13,892 bases of DNA from Chloroflexales bacterium (GTDB taxonomy: Bacteria > Chloroflexota > Chloroflexia > Chloroflexales > Chloroflexaceae): contig JAAXUL010000090.1 of NCBI GenBank assembly GCA_013336035.1, forward strand, positions 1 through 13,892. The letters run 5' to 3'. Shown here one piece after another: positions 1 through 7,198 of the stretch (the stretch's first letter is position 1; every line of letters starts with the position of its first letter). Below the pieces are notes generated by a model. The model ran no database searches, was not told the origin of the DNA, and worked only from the letters and a program-made list of their open reading frames with translations. Both the position numbers and the translations under genes were made by a program.

Positions 1-597
1 TGAAGACGCTCGGGTGGCGCTGCGAGGCCGGGCTGACGCAGTTTCTATCCGCCGTGCGGATCGTCGCCTCTTTGAAGTCCTGGCGCAGCGCCGTGCCGCC
101 CGCCGCGCGCACGGTTTCAATCCGCCGTGCGGATCGTCGCCTCTTTGAAGGCGTCCTAGCCTACCGCGCGACCGGCGGCAAGCCCGTCGTGTTTCAATCC
201 GCCGTGCGGATCGTCGCCTCTTTGAAGTCTGTGGTCATCCCTGGACTCCATTCTCTACTACGTTTCAATCCGCCGTGCGGATCGTCGCCTCTTTGAAGTC
301 GCCAGGTACATAGGACGACAGGAACCGAACAACAGGTTTCAATCCGCCGTGCGGATCGTCGCCTCTTTGAAGATGACCTGCAAGTGCGGCTCGTACGGCG
401 AGCCAGCATGGTTTCAATCCGCCGTGCGGATCGTCGCCTCTTTGAAGGTGTCTCGCTTGCTACTCGGTTTCGCTATAATGGTCTGTTTCAATCCGCCGTG
501 CGGATCGTCGCCTCTTTGAAGGTCCATAGCCCAAGGGGACGCCGATGGTAGTAAGCAGGGGTTTCAATCCGCCGTGCGGATCGTCGCCTCTTTGAAG
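1..597 (-). CRISPR. CRISPR array, 8 full 37-bp repeats and 8 spacers, cut by the window edge
   Basis: Full repeats start at 41, 114, 191, 262, 336, 411, 485 and 561; bases 1-5 (tgaag) are the end of a ninth. On the plus strand the repeat runs GTTTCAATCC...TTTGAAG. Spacers are 35, 36, 40, 34, 37, 38, 37 and 39 bp, all different. The repeat holds a perfect 6-bp stem, ATCCGC/GCGGAT, around a 3-nt loop. Read on the minus strand it ends in ATTGAAAC, the usual 8-nt 5' handle of Cas6-processed crRNA, so the array is transcribed on the minus strand like the cas genes, from a leader at 598-795. The only variant repeat (GTTTCTATCC, at 41) is the leader-most-distal one, which fits this polarity. The array continues beyond base 1. 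Confidence 0.98.
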
Positions 598-795
598 GGA
601 CCCGCTCGCAACCGCATCAGAACGCCCTGCAGAGACCCTGATTCGAGCGGCTCCTACGCGAGGTGGCCGTCAGGTGCGCAGAGGCACCTCTCCGCGAAGT
701 GTACCACACGCTCCCGCGCATTGGAATGCCCTCCGCCCTCATGCGAGCGACTCCCGGGATTCTTCTCCATGCTTCGCCGCTCGCATTGCCGCGCC
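598..795 (-). promoter_or_regulatory. CRISPR leader with a candidate promoter
   Basis: This roughly 200-bp gene-free stretch lies between the cas2 stop and the first repeat and has no repeat-like sequence. On the minus strand a candidate promoter is TTCCAA (721-726), a 17-bp spacer, and TACACT (698-703), which would start transcription near 691, about 95 nt before the first repeat. The -35 is poor and the -10 moderate, so the promoter call is tentative. Its role as leader follows from array polarity and position. Confidence 0.6.
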
Positions 796-1092
796 TCATA
801 AAATCACCGTCACTGGATCGCTCGGCCGCGCCCCCCCTACCGTCAACACCTTGCCTTTGCACGCGCCGCAGAGCGTGTACAGGCGCACGCTGTCGCGCTC
901 TTCAATCAGCAGCCGGGACAGCTTTGCGCGCAGCTCCAGTAGCTGCCGCCGTGTCAGCCAGCACTCGAACAGCGAGAACTGCGTCCACGCGCCGTAGCCG
1001 CAGAGCAGCCGGTGCACCTTCGTCCGCCGCTTGTCGTCGGGGATGTCGTAGGCGATCACATAGAGCGTCGTCTCCTCAGAGGCCGGGGGCAT
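796..1092 (-). CDS. cas2: CRISPR-associated endoribonuclease-fold protein Cas2
   Basis: 98-aa protein of normal Cas2 length. It opens with a ferredoxin-like beta strand containing YVIAYDIPDD (residues 11-20); D16 is the conserved metal-ligand aspartate of the family. The middle carries FSLFECWLT, the typical second strand. Cas2 forms the dimer that bridges two Cas1 dimers in the spacer-integration complex; nuclease activity is not needed for that. The ATG at 1090-1092 is preceded by AGGAG (1101-1105) and lies 12 bp after the cas1 stop, so it is the last gene of the cas operon. The leader and array follow immediately. GC is high, like cas1 and cas4. Confidence 0.96.
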   Translation of the reverse strand: MPPASEETTLYVIAYDIPDDKRRTKVHRLLCGYGAWTQFSLFECWLTRRQLLELRAKLSRLLIEERDSVRLYTLCGACKGKVLTVGGARPSDPVTVIL

Positions 1093-1104
1093 AGCTTACG
1101 CTCC

Positions 1105-2187
1105 TCACCGCACCGTGAACGGCACATAGCGCCCGATCTCGCCCTGCGCGCACTTGGCGAAGATGCGCGCCTGCAGCTCGATGCTGCGCCGGTAGCTCAC
1201 CTTGTAGCCGAAGAGCGGGTGCTGCACCTGCTCGCTCAGCCGCGCCTCCAGCCGCTCGATGAAGGTCCGCCGCGCGGCGTCCTTGAGCCGGTAGGCCCCC
1301 AGCTGCTCCTCGAAGTCTGTCGGGGCGATCTGCCCGGTGTTGATCATCGTCACGACCACCGAGTCGACGATGATCGGCCGGAAGTCCTCGACCAGGTCCA
1401 GGGCCAGGGCCGGCTTACCAAAGCCCGGCTGGTGCAGCACGCCCAGCCCCGGGTCCAGCCCGACCGCGTGCACCAGCGAGACGACCTGGTTGGTCAGCAC
1501 GGTGTAGCCGAAGGAGAGCAGGGCGTTGGCCGGGTCGGTCGGCGGGCGCTTGACCCGGCCCGGGAATGCCCACGCGCCCTTCAAGAGGCTGCCAAAGACC
1601 CCGTAGTAGGCCGCGCTGCCGCTGCCCTCCAGCCCCAGCAGTGGGCCGAGCCCGTGCATGCGATCACTGGTGTCCTGCGGTGGCGCCAGCCGGGCCAGCT
1701 CGCGCAGGCAGCGCCGGATGGTCTGCGCCGCCTCCTGGAGCACCGCCTCGTCGCCGCGCCCGCGGGCGTAGCGCAGCAGCAGGGTGCGCATATTCAGCAA
1801 CTTGCCGGCCACACACTGCTGAGCCACCGGGAAGCTTCGGGCCGGGTCGCGGCAGAGCGTGTACTGGGCCAGGCGCACCCCGCTGTTCTTGCCCCAGTCG
1901 GCCAGCAGCGCGCCACACGAGCGCCCGCGCGCCGTCAGGTAGTGCACCGGGATGCGCCGCTCGAGCAGGGCGTGCAGGGCCGGCGTGGTCAGCGTAATCT
2001 CGCCCAGCACCATCACCTGCTCAACCTTGTTGAGCGGCACGCGCACCACCTGCCCGGGGCGGCTGCCCGACGGCCCCACGCGGAGGGCCTCGCCCTCGAC
2101 CTTCACCACGCTGTACTGCTCGGTCAGATAGAGCGTCGCCATCAGCGTCTCCACGCCGTCGCCGTAGATCTCGGGGGCGGCACTCAT
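1105..2187 (-). CDS. cas1: CRISPR-associated integrase Cas1
   Basis: 360 aa. Cas1 is the metal-dependent integrase that, with Cas2, inserts new spacers at the leader end of the array. Visible active-site blocks are GLEGSGSAAYYG with E187, VLHQPGFGKPALALDL with H252, and DLVEDFRP with the acidic cluster D264/E267/D268; all look intact. The N-terminal beta domain starts at MATLYLTEQYSVVKVEG. The first ATG (2185-2187) overlaps the cas4 stop as ATGA, typical of translational coupling. A second in-frame Met at residue 16 (codon ending at 2142) matches the usual Cas1 start and is a possible true start. GC is about 70% and reaches about 80% in places, in contrast to the effector genes. Confidence 0.97.
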   Translation of the reverse strand: MSAAPEIYGDGVETLMATLYLTEQYSVVKVEGEALRVGPSGSRPGQVVRVPLNKVEQVMVLGEITLTTPALHALLERRIPVHYLTARGRSCGALLADWGKNSGVRLAQYTLCRDPARSFPVAQQCVAGKLLNMRTLLLRYARGRGDEAVLQEAAQTIRRCLRELARLAPPQDTSDRMHGLGPLLGLEGSGSAAYYGVFGSLLKGAWAFPGRVKRPPTDPANALLSFGYTVLTNQVVSLVHAVGLDPGLGVLHQPGFGKPALALDLVEDFRPIIVDSVVVTMINTGQIAPTDFEEQLGAYRLKDAARRTFIERLEARLSEQVQHPLFGYKVSYRRSIELQARIFAKCAQGEIGRYVPFTVR

Positions 2188-2843
2188 AGTTCATCCTCCC
2201 AGCCCCTGCCGAGGACGGCGAGGCGCTTCAGCTCGTCTGGCAGGCAGAGGGGCTGGAGCGAGCAGTCGCGGCACTTCGCCGGGTTGTCGGTCGGCGGCGG
2301 CAGCTCGCCCGTGGCCGACAGTCGATGGGCCTCGGCGACGAGCTGCGCCACCTCCGCGCGCAGCTCGGCGGAGAAGACGACCTCCTCGCGCCGGCGCGTG
2401 GCGAAGTAGAAGATGTAGCCCCGCTCGACCGACCGGCCGGTGCGCTCCTCAAGGCACAGGGCCTGGGCGCACAGCTGGGCGTGGTCGCTCTTCCAGCGCC
2501 CGGGCCGGCCCTTCTTGTACTCGACCGGGTAGGCCGCCCCCGCGCGCTCCTCGATCAGGTCGCAGAAGCCGGCCACGCGCAGCGCATCGCTCCAGACGTA
2601 GGCCCGCCGCTGCTGCACCGCCTCGCCGACCCAGGCGGAGCCGCCGAGATCGACGCCCTGGTGGCGTAGCACGCCCTCGACCACGTGATCGTTGACCAGC
2701 ATCTCGGCCTGGACAAACTCGTAGCCGAAGCGGCGCGGGCAGTAGGCGATGGCGTTGATCATCGCCAGCGGGATGTAGTCGAAGGATGAAAGATGAAGGA
2801 TGAGGGATGAAACCTGCGCTGGATTCGGTGTGTCCTGAGTCAT
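2184..2843 (-). CDS. cas4: Cas4 PD-(D/E)XK exonuclease with Fe-S cluster, N-terminus rebuilt by insertion
   Basis: 219 aa. Cas4 trims prespacers and selects for PAM-bearing ends before integration by Cas1-Cas2. The RecB-like core is visible: GFCDLIE (D95) and YPVEYKKG (E108, K110). The four iron-sulfur cysteines are C35 in YCPRRF and C191, C194 and C200 near the C-terminus. The ATG at 2841-2843 overlaps the stop of the upstream four-helix-bundle gene as ATGA. An open frame extends up to 3017, but it only runs through that upstream gene and is not the real start. Residues about 12-21 (SSLILHLSSF) are encoded by the 31-bp repeat at 2781-2811. The native protein resumes at DYIPLAMINAIAYCPRRF, so the first 21 residues are insertion-derived. 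Confidence 0.94.
   Translation of the reverse strand: MTQDTPNPAQVSSLILHLSSFDYIPLAMINAIAYCPRRFGYEFVQAEMLVNDHVVEGVLRHQGVDLGGSAWVGEAVQQRRAYVWSDALRVAGFCDLIEERAGAAYPVEYKKGRPGRWKSDHAQLCAQALCLEERTGRSVERGYIFYFATRRREEVVFSAELRAEVAQLVAEAHRLSATGELPPPTDNPAKCRDCSLQPLCLPDELKRLAVLGRGWEDEL
2781..2811 (+). repeat. Left inverted repeat of the four-helix-bundle cassette
   Basis: 31 bp of GATGAA/GGATGA-type heptad-like sequence beginning GAAGGATGAAAGATGAA. It matches the reverse complement of 3224-3254 at 29 of 31 positions, with differences at repeat positions 18 and 24. It sits inside the 5' end of cas4 and codes for part of its leader residues. The boundary at 2780/2781 coincides with the junction between foreign and native Cas4 sequence (F21|D22). 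Confidence 0.85.
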
Positions 2844-3235
2844 AGCGAATCTGATCCTCGCTCGCCCTTCGCTCGCAGCTTGCGCACCGAGCTGGTGAAG
2901 ATGGCGATCAGCTCGTTGGTCTCGCTCAGCAGCGGCGTGAGCAGGGTATCCGTCATAAGACCTGCCTCGATCACTAGCTCGATCCAGTAGGCCGTCTCGT
3001 CGAGTTCCTGGATGCAAATGCTGAGCTTTGCTGCCATCTCCGCATTGCTGCGGGCACGAAAACCCTCCCGGTAATTCGCCCCAACCGATGTCCCAGAGCG
3101 CAGCAATTGCTTCCCAATCACTTGCGCTTCCGCCGTTTTCGGTAACGCCCCATACAGCTTGATCACCCGTAGTGCATAGGCCTTCGTCCGCTCGCGCAAC
3201 GGCTGTGGCTGCCCCCGATCCGCTTCATCCTTCAT
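2840..3235 (-). CDS. Four-helix-bundle protein, 23S rRNA intervening-sequence protein (IVP/S23) family
   Basis: 131 aa. The family signature is clear: LPKTAEAQVIGKQLLRSGTS and VGANYREGFRARS (about residues 31-63), then KLSICIQELDETAYWIELV. These proteins were first described in rRNA intervening sequences; their function is not established, and related bundles include the accessory Avd protein of diversity-generating retroelements. It is not a known Cas gene. It lies between cas6 and cas4, with ATGA overlaps at both ends (3232-3235 with cas6, 2840-2843 with cas4), so it is probably co-translated with the operon. Its first residues, MKDE, come from the flanking inverted repeat. GC is about 60%, below cas6/cas4/cas1. 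It looks like a cassette inserted into the operon; a role in adaptation or crRNA work is possible but unsupported. Confidence 0.93.
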   Translation of the reverse strand: MKDEADRGQPQPLRERTKAYALRVIKLYGALPKTAEAQVIGKQLLRSGTSVGANYREGFRARSNAEMAAKLSICIQELDETAYWIELVIEAGLMTDTLLTPLLSETNELIAIFTSSVRKLRAKGERGSDSL

Positions 3236-3254
3236 CTTTCATCTTTCATCCTTC
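3224..3254 (-). repeat. Right inverted repeat of the four-helix-bundle cassette
   Basis: 31 bp reading GAAGGATGAAAGATGAAAG... on the minus strand, 29/31 identical to the plus-strand copy at 2781-2811. It encodes the last residues of Cas6 (RMKDER), supplies the Cas6 stop codon and, one frame over, the start codon and first residues (MKDE) of the four-helix-bundle protein. Confidence 0.85.
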
Positions 3255-4047
3255 GGCACAGCCCCATCCCGCGCGCGGTCTTCATCCCGACGCCGAGGAA
3301 GAGCGCCGCGTCGGCGAGCAGGGCGAGCAGGCGGGCCTGCTCCTGGTCAAGCGGCAGCTCATAGGCGACCACTCCTATGAATCCTTTCTGCGGCCCCTTG
3401 CCCAGGCTGATGTCGGCGGACTCGATGCGGTGGCGCGTGACCATCGCGTCGAGGCTGGCGGCCTCCACCAGCGCGCTGTCGAGGGCCAGGTCGGGCGGGG
3501 CCAGGGCGTTCCAGCGCCGGGCCAGGCTGGGGAAGATCGCCTCGGGCGCGGGCAGGATGCCCAGGCGCTGGCGCCCGTCGGGGCGGCTGCCCTGGCCGAC
3601 GGCGGTGGCGCTGGCGAACTCGAGGGCGACGGTGTGGCACGGCTCGGCGCGGGCGGCGAGGTCGGCGAAGCTGCTGTAGCCGGCCCAGGCGTGGCCCTTC
3701 GGCGCGGGGGTGCCGATCACATCGCCGAGGGCCAGGCGGGACTGGCCCAGGCGCAGCTCGCCGCCGGGCATCTGGCGCAGCATTGCCTGCACAAAGGGCT
3801 GGAACAGGCCGCTGTGCAGCAGCGAGGCCCGCAGCTCGATCAGGTCGCGGTGGCGGCCGGGCAGGATGCCCACCGTGTAGGCCTTGCTCTGCGCGTCGGC
3901 GTGCAGCGCGGCGGCCACCTCGGGCGCGGCCTGGCGCAGCAGGTCGAGGAAGAGCGCCTGGGCGCCGTGGCCCTGCGGCCTGGGCGGCGGCCCGCCCAGC
4001 GGGCGCAGCTGCACCACGAAGGCGTAGAGGTCGGGGAAGTCGCTCAT
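3232..4047 (-). CDS. cas6: CRISPR RNA endoribonuclease Cas6
   Basis: 271 aa. Cas6 cuts pre-crRNA in each repeat, leaving the 8-nt ATTGAAAC handle, and in I-D systems supplies mature guides to Cascade. The Cas6 C-terminal glycine-rich loop is clear, FLGVGMKTARGMG (about 250-262). ALHADAQSKAYTVG places H49 and K55 with the spacing of the His/Lys catalytic pair known in archaeal Cas6. The ATG at 4045-4047 has a strong AGGAGG (4055-4060) 7 nt upstream. A longer frame reaching 4080 would start inside cas3 and lacks this signal. The last five residues, MKDER, and the stop come from the cassette repeat, so the native C-terminus was replaced at this point. GC is very high, up to about 80%, and the composition breaks sharply at the junction with cas3. 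Confidence 0.93.
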   Translation of the reverse strand: MSDFPDLYAFVVQLRPLGGPPPRPQGHGAQALFLDLLRQAAPEVAAALHADAQSKAYTVGILPGRHRDLIELRASLLHSGLFQPFVQAMLRQMPGGELRLGQSRLALGDVIGTPAPKGHAWAGYSSFADLAARAEPCHTVALEFASATAVGQGSRPDGRQRLGILPAPEAIFPSLARRWNALAPPDLALDSALVEAASLDAMVTRHRIESADISLGKGPQKGFIGVVAYELPLDQEQARLLALLADAALFLGVGMKTARGMGLCRRMKDER

Positions 4048-4058
4048 CGGCGGGCCTC

Positions 4059-6431
4059 CTAAAGGATGATTGCGTCGCACTCCTCGCGTCGCTCACGCAT
4101 CCGAAAATGGCCACGTAGAAGTGCGTCAGCATGCCACGCAGCAGAGCCGAGAACAGCCCTGAAGTTTGCGCTGCTCGCATCGGTAAAGGTCACTTCGAGT
4201 GGATAGCTGATAATCGGCATGTTACGTGTTGTAGCAATGAGCGCACCGCTATCACGTTCGGGTACGATCAACAATGTCAGGTATTGTTTTTGAATCGCTT
4301 CTCGCAGCGTAGGAGGCAAATGCACATTGTCGCCACCTTTCTCCCTAACCGCTAGCTTCAATCCACACAGAGCCACGGGGCGACGACAGTAGAGGAGCTC
4401 AAAAAATTCCTGATTACTGGCACCTACTTGGGCATTCTCGATGTCCAAGGTAAGCTCGATATTCAGCCGCGGCACTCGGCGGCGTTGAAGTTGTATGTAG
4501 TAGTCACCTTTCAGATTGGTTTCGCCGCATTGAGAAAAATCCTTGCGATCCTCAAAAACGCGGAGGTGATAGTTCCTGATCATATGCAAGACATCGTACG
4601 AGTTGAAAATCTGACTCGAAAACAGCCGATCAGGATCGTAGAGCACCGCAGTTGGACCATTGAACGAGTCGCGGAATGCGAAGAGCGATCTCATCAGGTA
4701 ATATTGACCATGAATGAACTGGTTGAGACTGATTCGACGGGTAGAGTCATTGATGACTGCCTGAAGGTATTGGCGAGCATCATCAGTAGTAACAGTAATG
4801 TATACCCCCTTCGATGATTTTATCTGGGAGAGGTAATTCGTAAGGTTGGTAAGCAGTGTCTTGCTATGCCAGCCACTCTTATCCCATTTTTCAGACTCCT
4901 TAGCGCGCACCCATTTCTCACGGGCATCAAAGGCCGCAGCAAATGCGCGCAGACTTTTGATCCCCTGCCGGCTATTTGGCGCAAGGGTGGTACGAAAGCG
5001 CTCCACCAGGCGCTCAATTTCAGCCTCTTGCTCATCAGGTCTAAGTATCTGGCTGAATTTGTAGACAGGATAGAAGGCCTCAGCTAGGCCGTGAACCTGC
5101 ATATACGTCTCTAGCGCATGCTTTGGCGGCAGCGTATCAAGGGTATTGAGGAGATCGCGGAATTGGCGTCGGGTAAGCGTCTGCCCGTTATATGCCTGAA
5201 ATGCTTGAGCGACATCCTGGCTTACCAGAGCTACCGCGCGGCTGAGGTGATGCTGCTCGTTCTTTCCCAGCACGCGCCCGGCCCTCCCGATGCGCTGGAT
5301 CACATCGTCGCGAAAGCGCCCTTCGCAGATAACGAAATCAATGTTCTGGCGGATCTTCTGACGATCAAAGTTGTAGCCAATGTCAACCACCGGCGTTGCA
5401 AGTAGCAGGCGATGGCTCAGTGCCTGCACCCGTTGCTCAGTCGGCTCTGGTCCGGTGATGCGGCAGGTATCCAGCCCTTTGAGACGATCATGCGCCTCGT
5501 TGATTCGATCCAGGCTATTGCTGATAACCGCCCCATCCTGCTCGTCGCACAGCCATTGTTCCAGACTGATGTAATGTTGGCTGAGCCACTCGTCAAGTGT
5601 GGCACTGGTAACGTCGAGATCAAGCTCAGATAAGGTCTGGATTGTCCGATATGTAGCACTCTCCTCGGGTTCATTGTCAGGGCTTACATGCTGCCAGCGA
5701 CTACCAAGCAAGGTCGTTAGGTAAGTCTCGATCTGCCCATTCGGTGTCGCTGAAAGCAAGCACACCTTTCGCCCCTGGTCGAAGTAGCCCAACTCCTGCC
5801 AGAAGATCAGGAAGCAGAGGAACGAGACCAGTTGCTTTTCGTCGTAGTAATGGAACTCATCGATTACCACATACCAGAAGGTTTGTAGCGCCGCAATGAA
5901 GAGATTGCGTTGGTCGTGATTCCCATAGCGAAAAAACAGCATGTAATGAAAGATATCCGGGTTGACGACGATGACAAAGGGCAGGTTGCGCTGATCATCG
6001 GCTGGGATGCCAAGCTGCCGGTAGAACTCCAGCGGGTTCTGTAGTAGCCGGTAGAATTTCTCGCCGTTGCGATCAGGGATGGCCATGTCAATGCCGAGGC
6101 TACGCACGATCTCAGCATTCACTTCGATCACACGGAAGCGTAGCTGGTGCTGGGTCACAAAGGCGCGAATGTCATCGACGTGCTGGCGGATCAGGGCATT
6201 CGTCGGCGCGATGAACAGCACATTCTTACGCTGCCCTTGAAGAGTGAGGAGATGCAGCAGACTTGCTCGGGTCTTCCCGGTGCCGGTGTTGTAGCTATTC
6301 ACGACCAGAGCAGCATCTTCAAGGGCGGTTGCCGTGCGAAGCTGATGATAGAGCAACTGCGTGTCCGGCAGTGGCGTAAATGCGCCCGCCGGGGCTAGCT
6401 TCTCAAAGTGAGCGCTGAGTCGGATCGTCAT
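4059..6431 (-). CDS. cas3: Cas3' helicase of subtype I-D (no HD domain)
   Basis: 790 aa superfamily 2 helicase that unwinds target DNA after Cascade binding. Motifs: Q-like YHQLRTATAL (28-37), Walker A YNTGTGKT (47-54), DEFH box (191-194), SAT (227-229) and motif VI QRIGRAGR (379-386). No HD nuclease block is present, as expected for I-D, where the HD domain is on Cas10d. Its ATG overlaps the csc1 stop as ATGA (6428-6431); its stop lies 11 bp before the cas6 start. In the I-D loci I recall, cas3 precedes cas10d; here it follows csc1. GC is about 50%, like csc1, csc2 and cas10d and unlike cas6, so it belongs to the low-GC effector block. Confidence 0.94.
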   Translation of the reverse strand: MTIRLSAHFEKLAPAGAFTPLPDTQLLYHQLRTATALEDAALVVNSYNTGTGKTRASLLHLLTLQGQRKNVLFIAPTNALIRQHVDDIRAFVTQHQLRFRVIEVNAEIVRSLGIDMAIPDRNGEKFYRLLQNPLEFYRQLGIPADDQRNLPFVIVVNPDIFHYMLFFRYGNHDQRNLFIAALQTFWYVVIDEFHYYDEKQLVSFLCFLIFWQELGYFDQGRKVCLLSATPNGQIETYLTTLLGSRWQHVSPDNEPEESATYRTIQTLSELDLDVTSATLDEWLSQHYISLEQWLCDEQDGAVISNSLDRINEAHDRLKGLDTCRITGPEPTEQRVQALSHRLLLATPVVDIGYNFDRQKIRQNIDFVICEGRFRDDVIQRIGRAGRVLGKNEQHHLSRAVALVSQDVAQAFQAYNGQTLTRRQFRDLLNTLDTLPPKHALETYMQVHGLAEAFYPVYKFSQILRPDEQEAEIERLVERFRTTLAPNSRQGIKSLRAFAAAFDAREKWVRAKESEKWDKSGWHSKTLLTNLTNYLSQIKSSKGVYITVTTDDARQYLQAVINDSTRRISLNQFIHGQYYLMRSLFAFRDSFNGPTAVLYDPDRLFSSQIFNSYDVLHMIRNYHLRVFEDRKDFSQCGETNLKGDYYIQLQRRRVPRLNIELTLDIENAQVGASNQEFFELLYCRRPVALCGLKLAVREKGGDNVHLPPTLREAIQKQYLTLLIVPERDSGALIATTRNMPIISYPLEVTFTDASSANFRAVLGSAAWHADALLRGHFRMRERREECDAIIL

Positions 6432-7189
6432 GGCAAATGCTCCACGGCAAAGTGCATATCAGCCGGTAAGAAGATATTGTGCGCAAGCTTGTAGCCGCGC
6501 CCAATAATGCGGGCATTACGGGCAAGAGGCGCGGGCGGCACGTTGAGCAGATCGAAGGCCAGCAGGCGCGACTCTTGCGGGACATCGGCAATATTGAGCA
6601 ACTCATAGCTGCCCTCTCCACGCTCAGCCTCAGCCACATAGTGGTGCTCTACCGCCACTCGCACTTTGCTCATGAACTTGCCCAGCCGAATGTAGCTCGG
6701 CAGGCGTAGCTCCTCGTTGCTAATCACGTGACATGCCGCACGGGTGCCGATACCGAGCATGCGGATTCTTCCAACCTGTGGGCGGTTCTCTACGCGCACC
6801 TTGCGCCCGCCCTCACCTTCACGTTCCACGATGAACCAGGCTGCGGTACGTTTTTCCGCCCACGCGCCATCAGGCCTTGTGACCAGCACGTTATTGCCCA
6901 TCGCGTACCAGTAGCTATCGGGTTGTGCGTTAAACCAGCCCACCACAAAGCGTGGCTCGCCCACGATTGCCCCAGGCGTGACATAGATGCCACGTGCGTT
7001 TAGGGCGCCAAGGTCGGTCTTGTATCGAATACTGCCGTCGTTAAAGTACGGCGACTGACAGAGCTGGAGGGCATAGGCCAGCGCATAGTTGCCGATGAAC
7101 GGTTCGGTCTGGTAGAAGTTGCTAACCTCACGGCTGCTGAAGAAGGTGTTTTCCAGCAGCGTCAGGTCGCAGTGGTAGATATGTGGCAT
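6428..7189 (-). CDS. csc1: Csc1, the Cas5-type Cascade subunit of subtype I-D
   Basis: 253 aa. The Csc1/Cas5d-like start MPHIYHCDLTLLENTFFSSREVS is characteristic, with the N-terminal ferredoxin-like strand HIYHCDLTLLE followed by NYALAYAL. Csc1 binds the 5' handle of crRNA and, with Cas10d, contacts the PAM. The start is 9 bp after the csc2 stop, with an AGGGGG site overlapping that stop codon. The end overlaps cas3 by 4 nt. Position between csc2 and cas3, length and composition all fit the subtype I-D effector. Confidence 0.92.
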   Translation of the reverse strand: MPHIYHCDLTLLENTFFSSREVSNFYQTEPFIGNYALAYALQLCQSPYFNDGSIRYKTDLGALNARGIYVTPGAIVGEPRFVVGWFNAQPDSYWYAMGNNVLVTRPDGAWAEKRTAAWFIVEREGEGGRKVRVENRPQVGRIRMLGIGTRAACHVISNEELRLPSYIRLGKFMSKVRVAVEHHYVAEAERGEGSYELLNIADVPQESRLLAFDLLNVPPAPLARNARIIGRGYKLAHNIFLPADMHFAVEHLP

Positions 7190-7198
7190 GGCAGCCCC

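Noticed and set aside
54..409. Open reading frames across the CRISPR array
   Set aside because: They are translations of the repeats and differ wherever spacer length shifts the frame.
448..484. Spacer sharing TTGCTACT with pseudo-repeat 2
   Set aside because: Only about 8-9 nt and not continued; chance level. I saw no spacer with a convincing target in this window.
690..735. Second target of the pseudo-crRNA in the array leader
   Set aside because: Only AATGC matches, and there is no GTN before it.
1012..2409. Long plus-strand open frame of 465 codons
   Set aside because: It is the high-GC shadow of cas1 and cas4 with no family signature.
2844..3017. N-terminal extension of cas4 to 277 residues
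   Set aside because: It runs through the four-helix-bundle gene out of frame. The ATGA overlap start fits better.
2770..3265. Target-site duplication around the four-helix-bundle cassette
   Set aside because: The bases just outside the two inverted repeats do not form a direct repeat.
3172..4180. Long frames on both strands over cas6
   Set aside because: Shadows caused by very high GC. The Cas6 frame has the glycine loop and a strong ribosome binding site.
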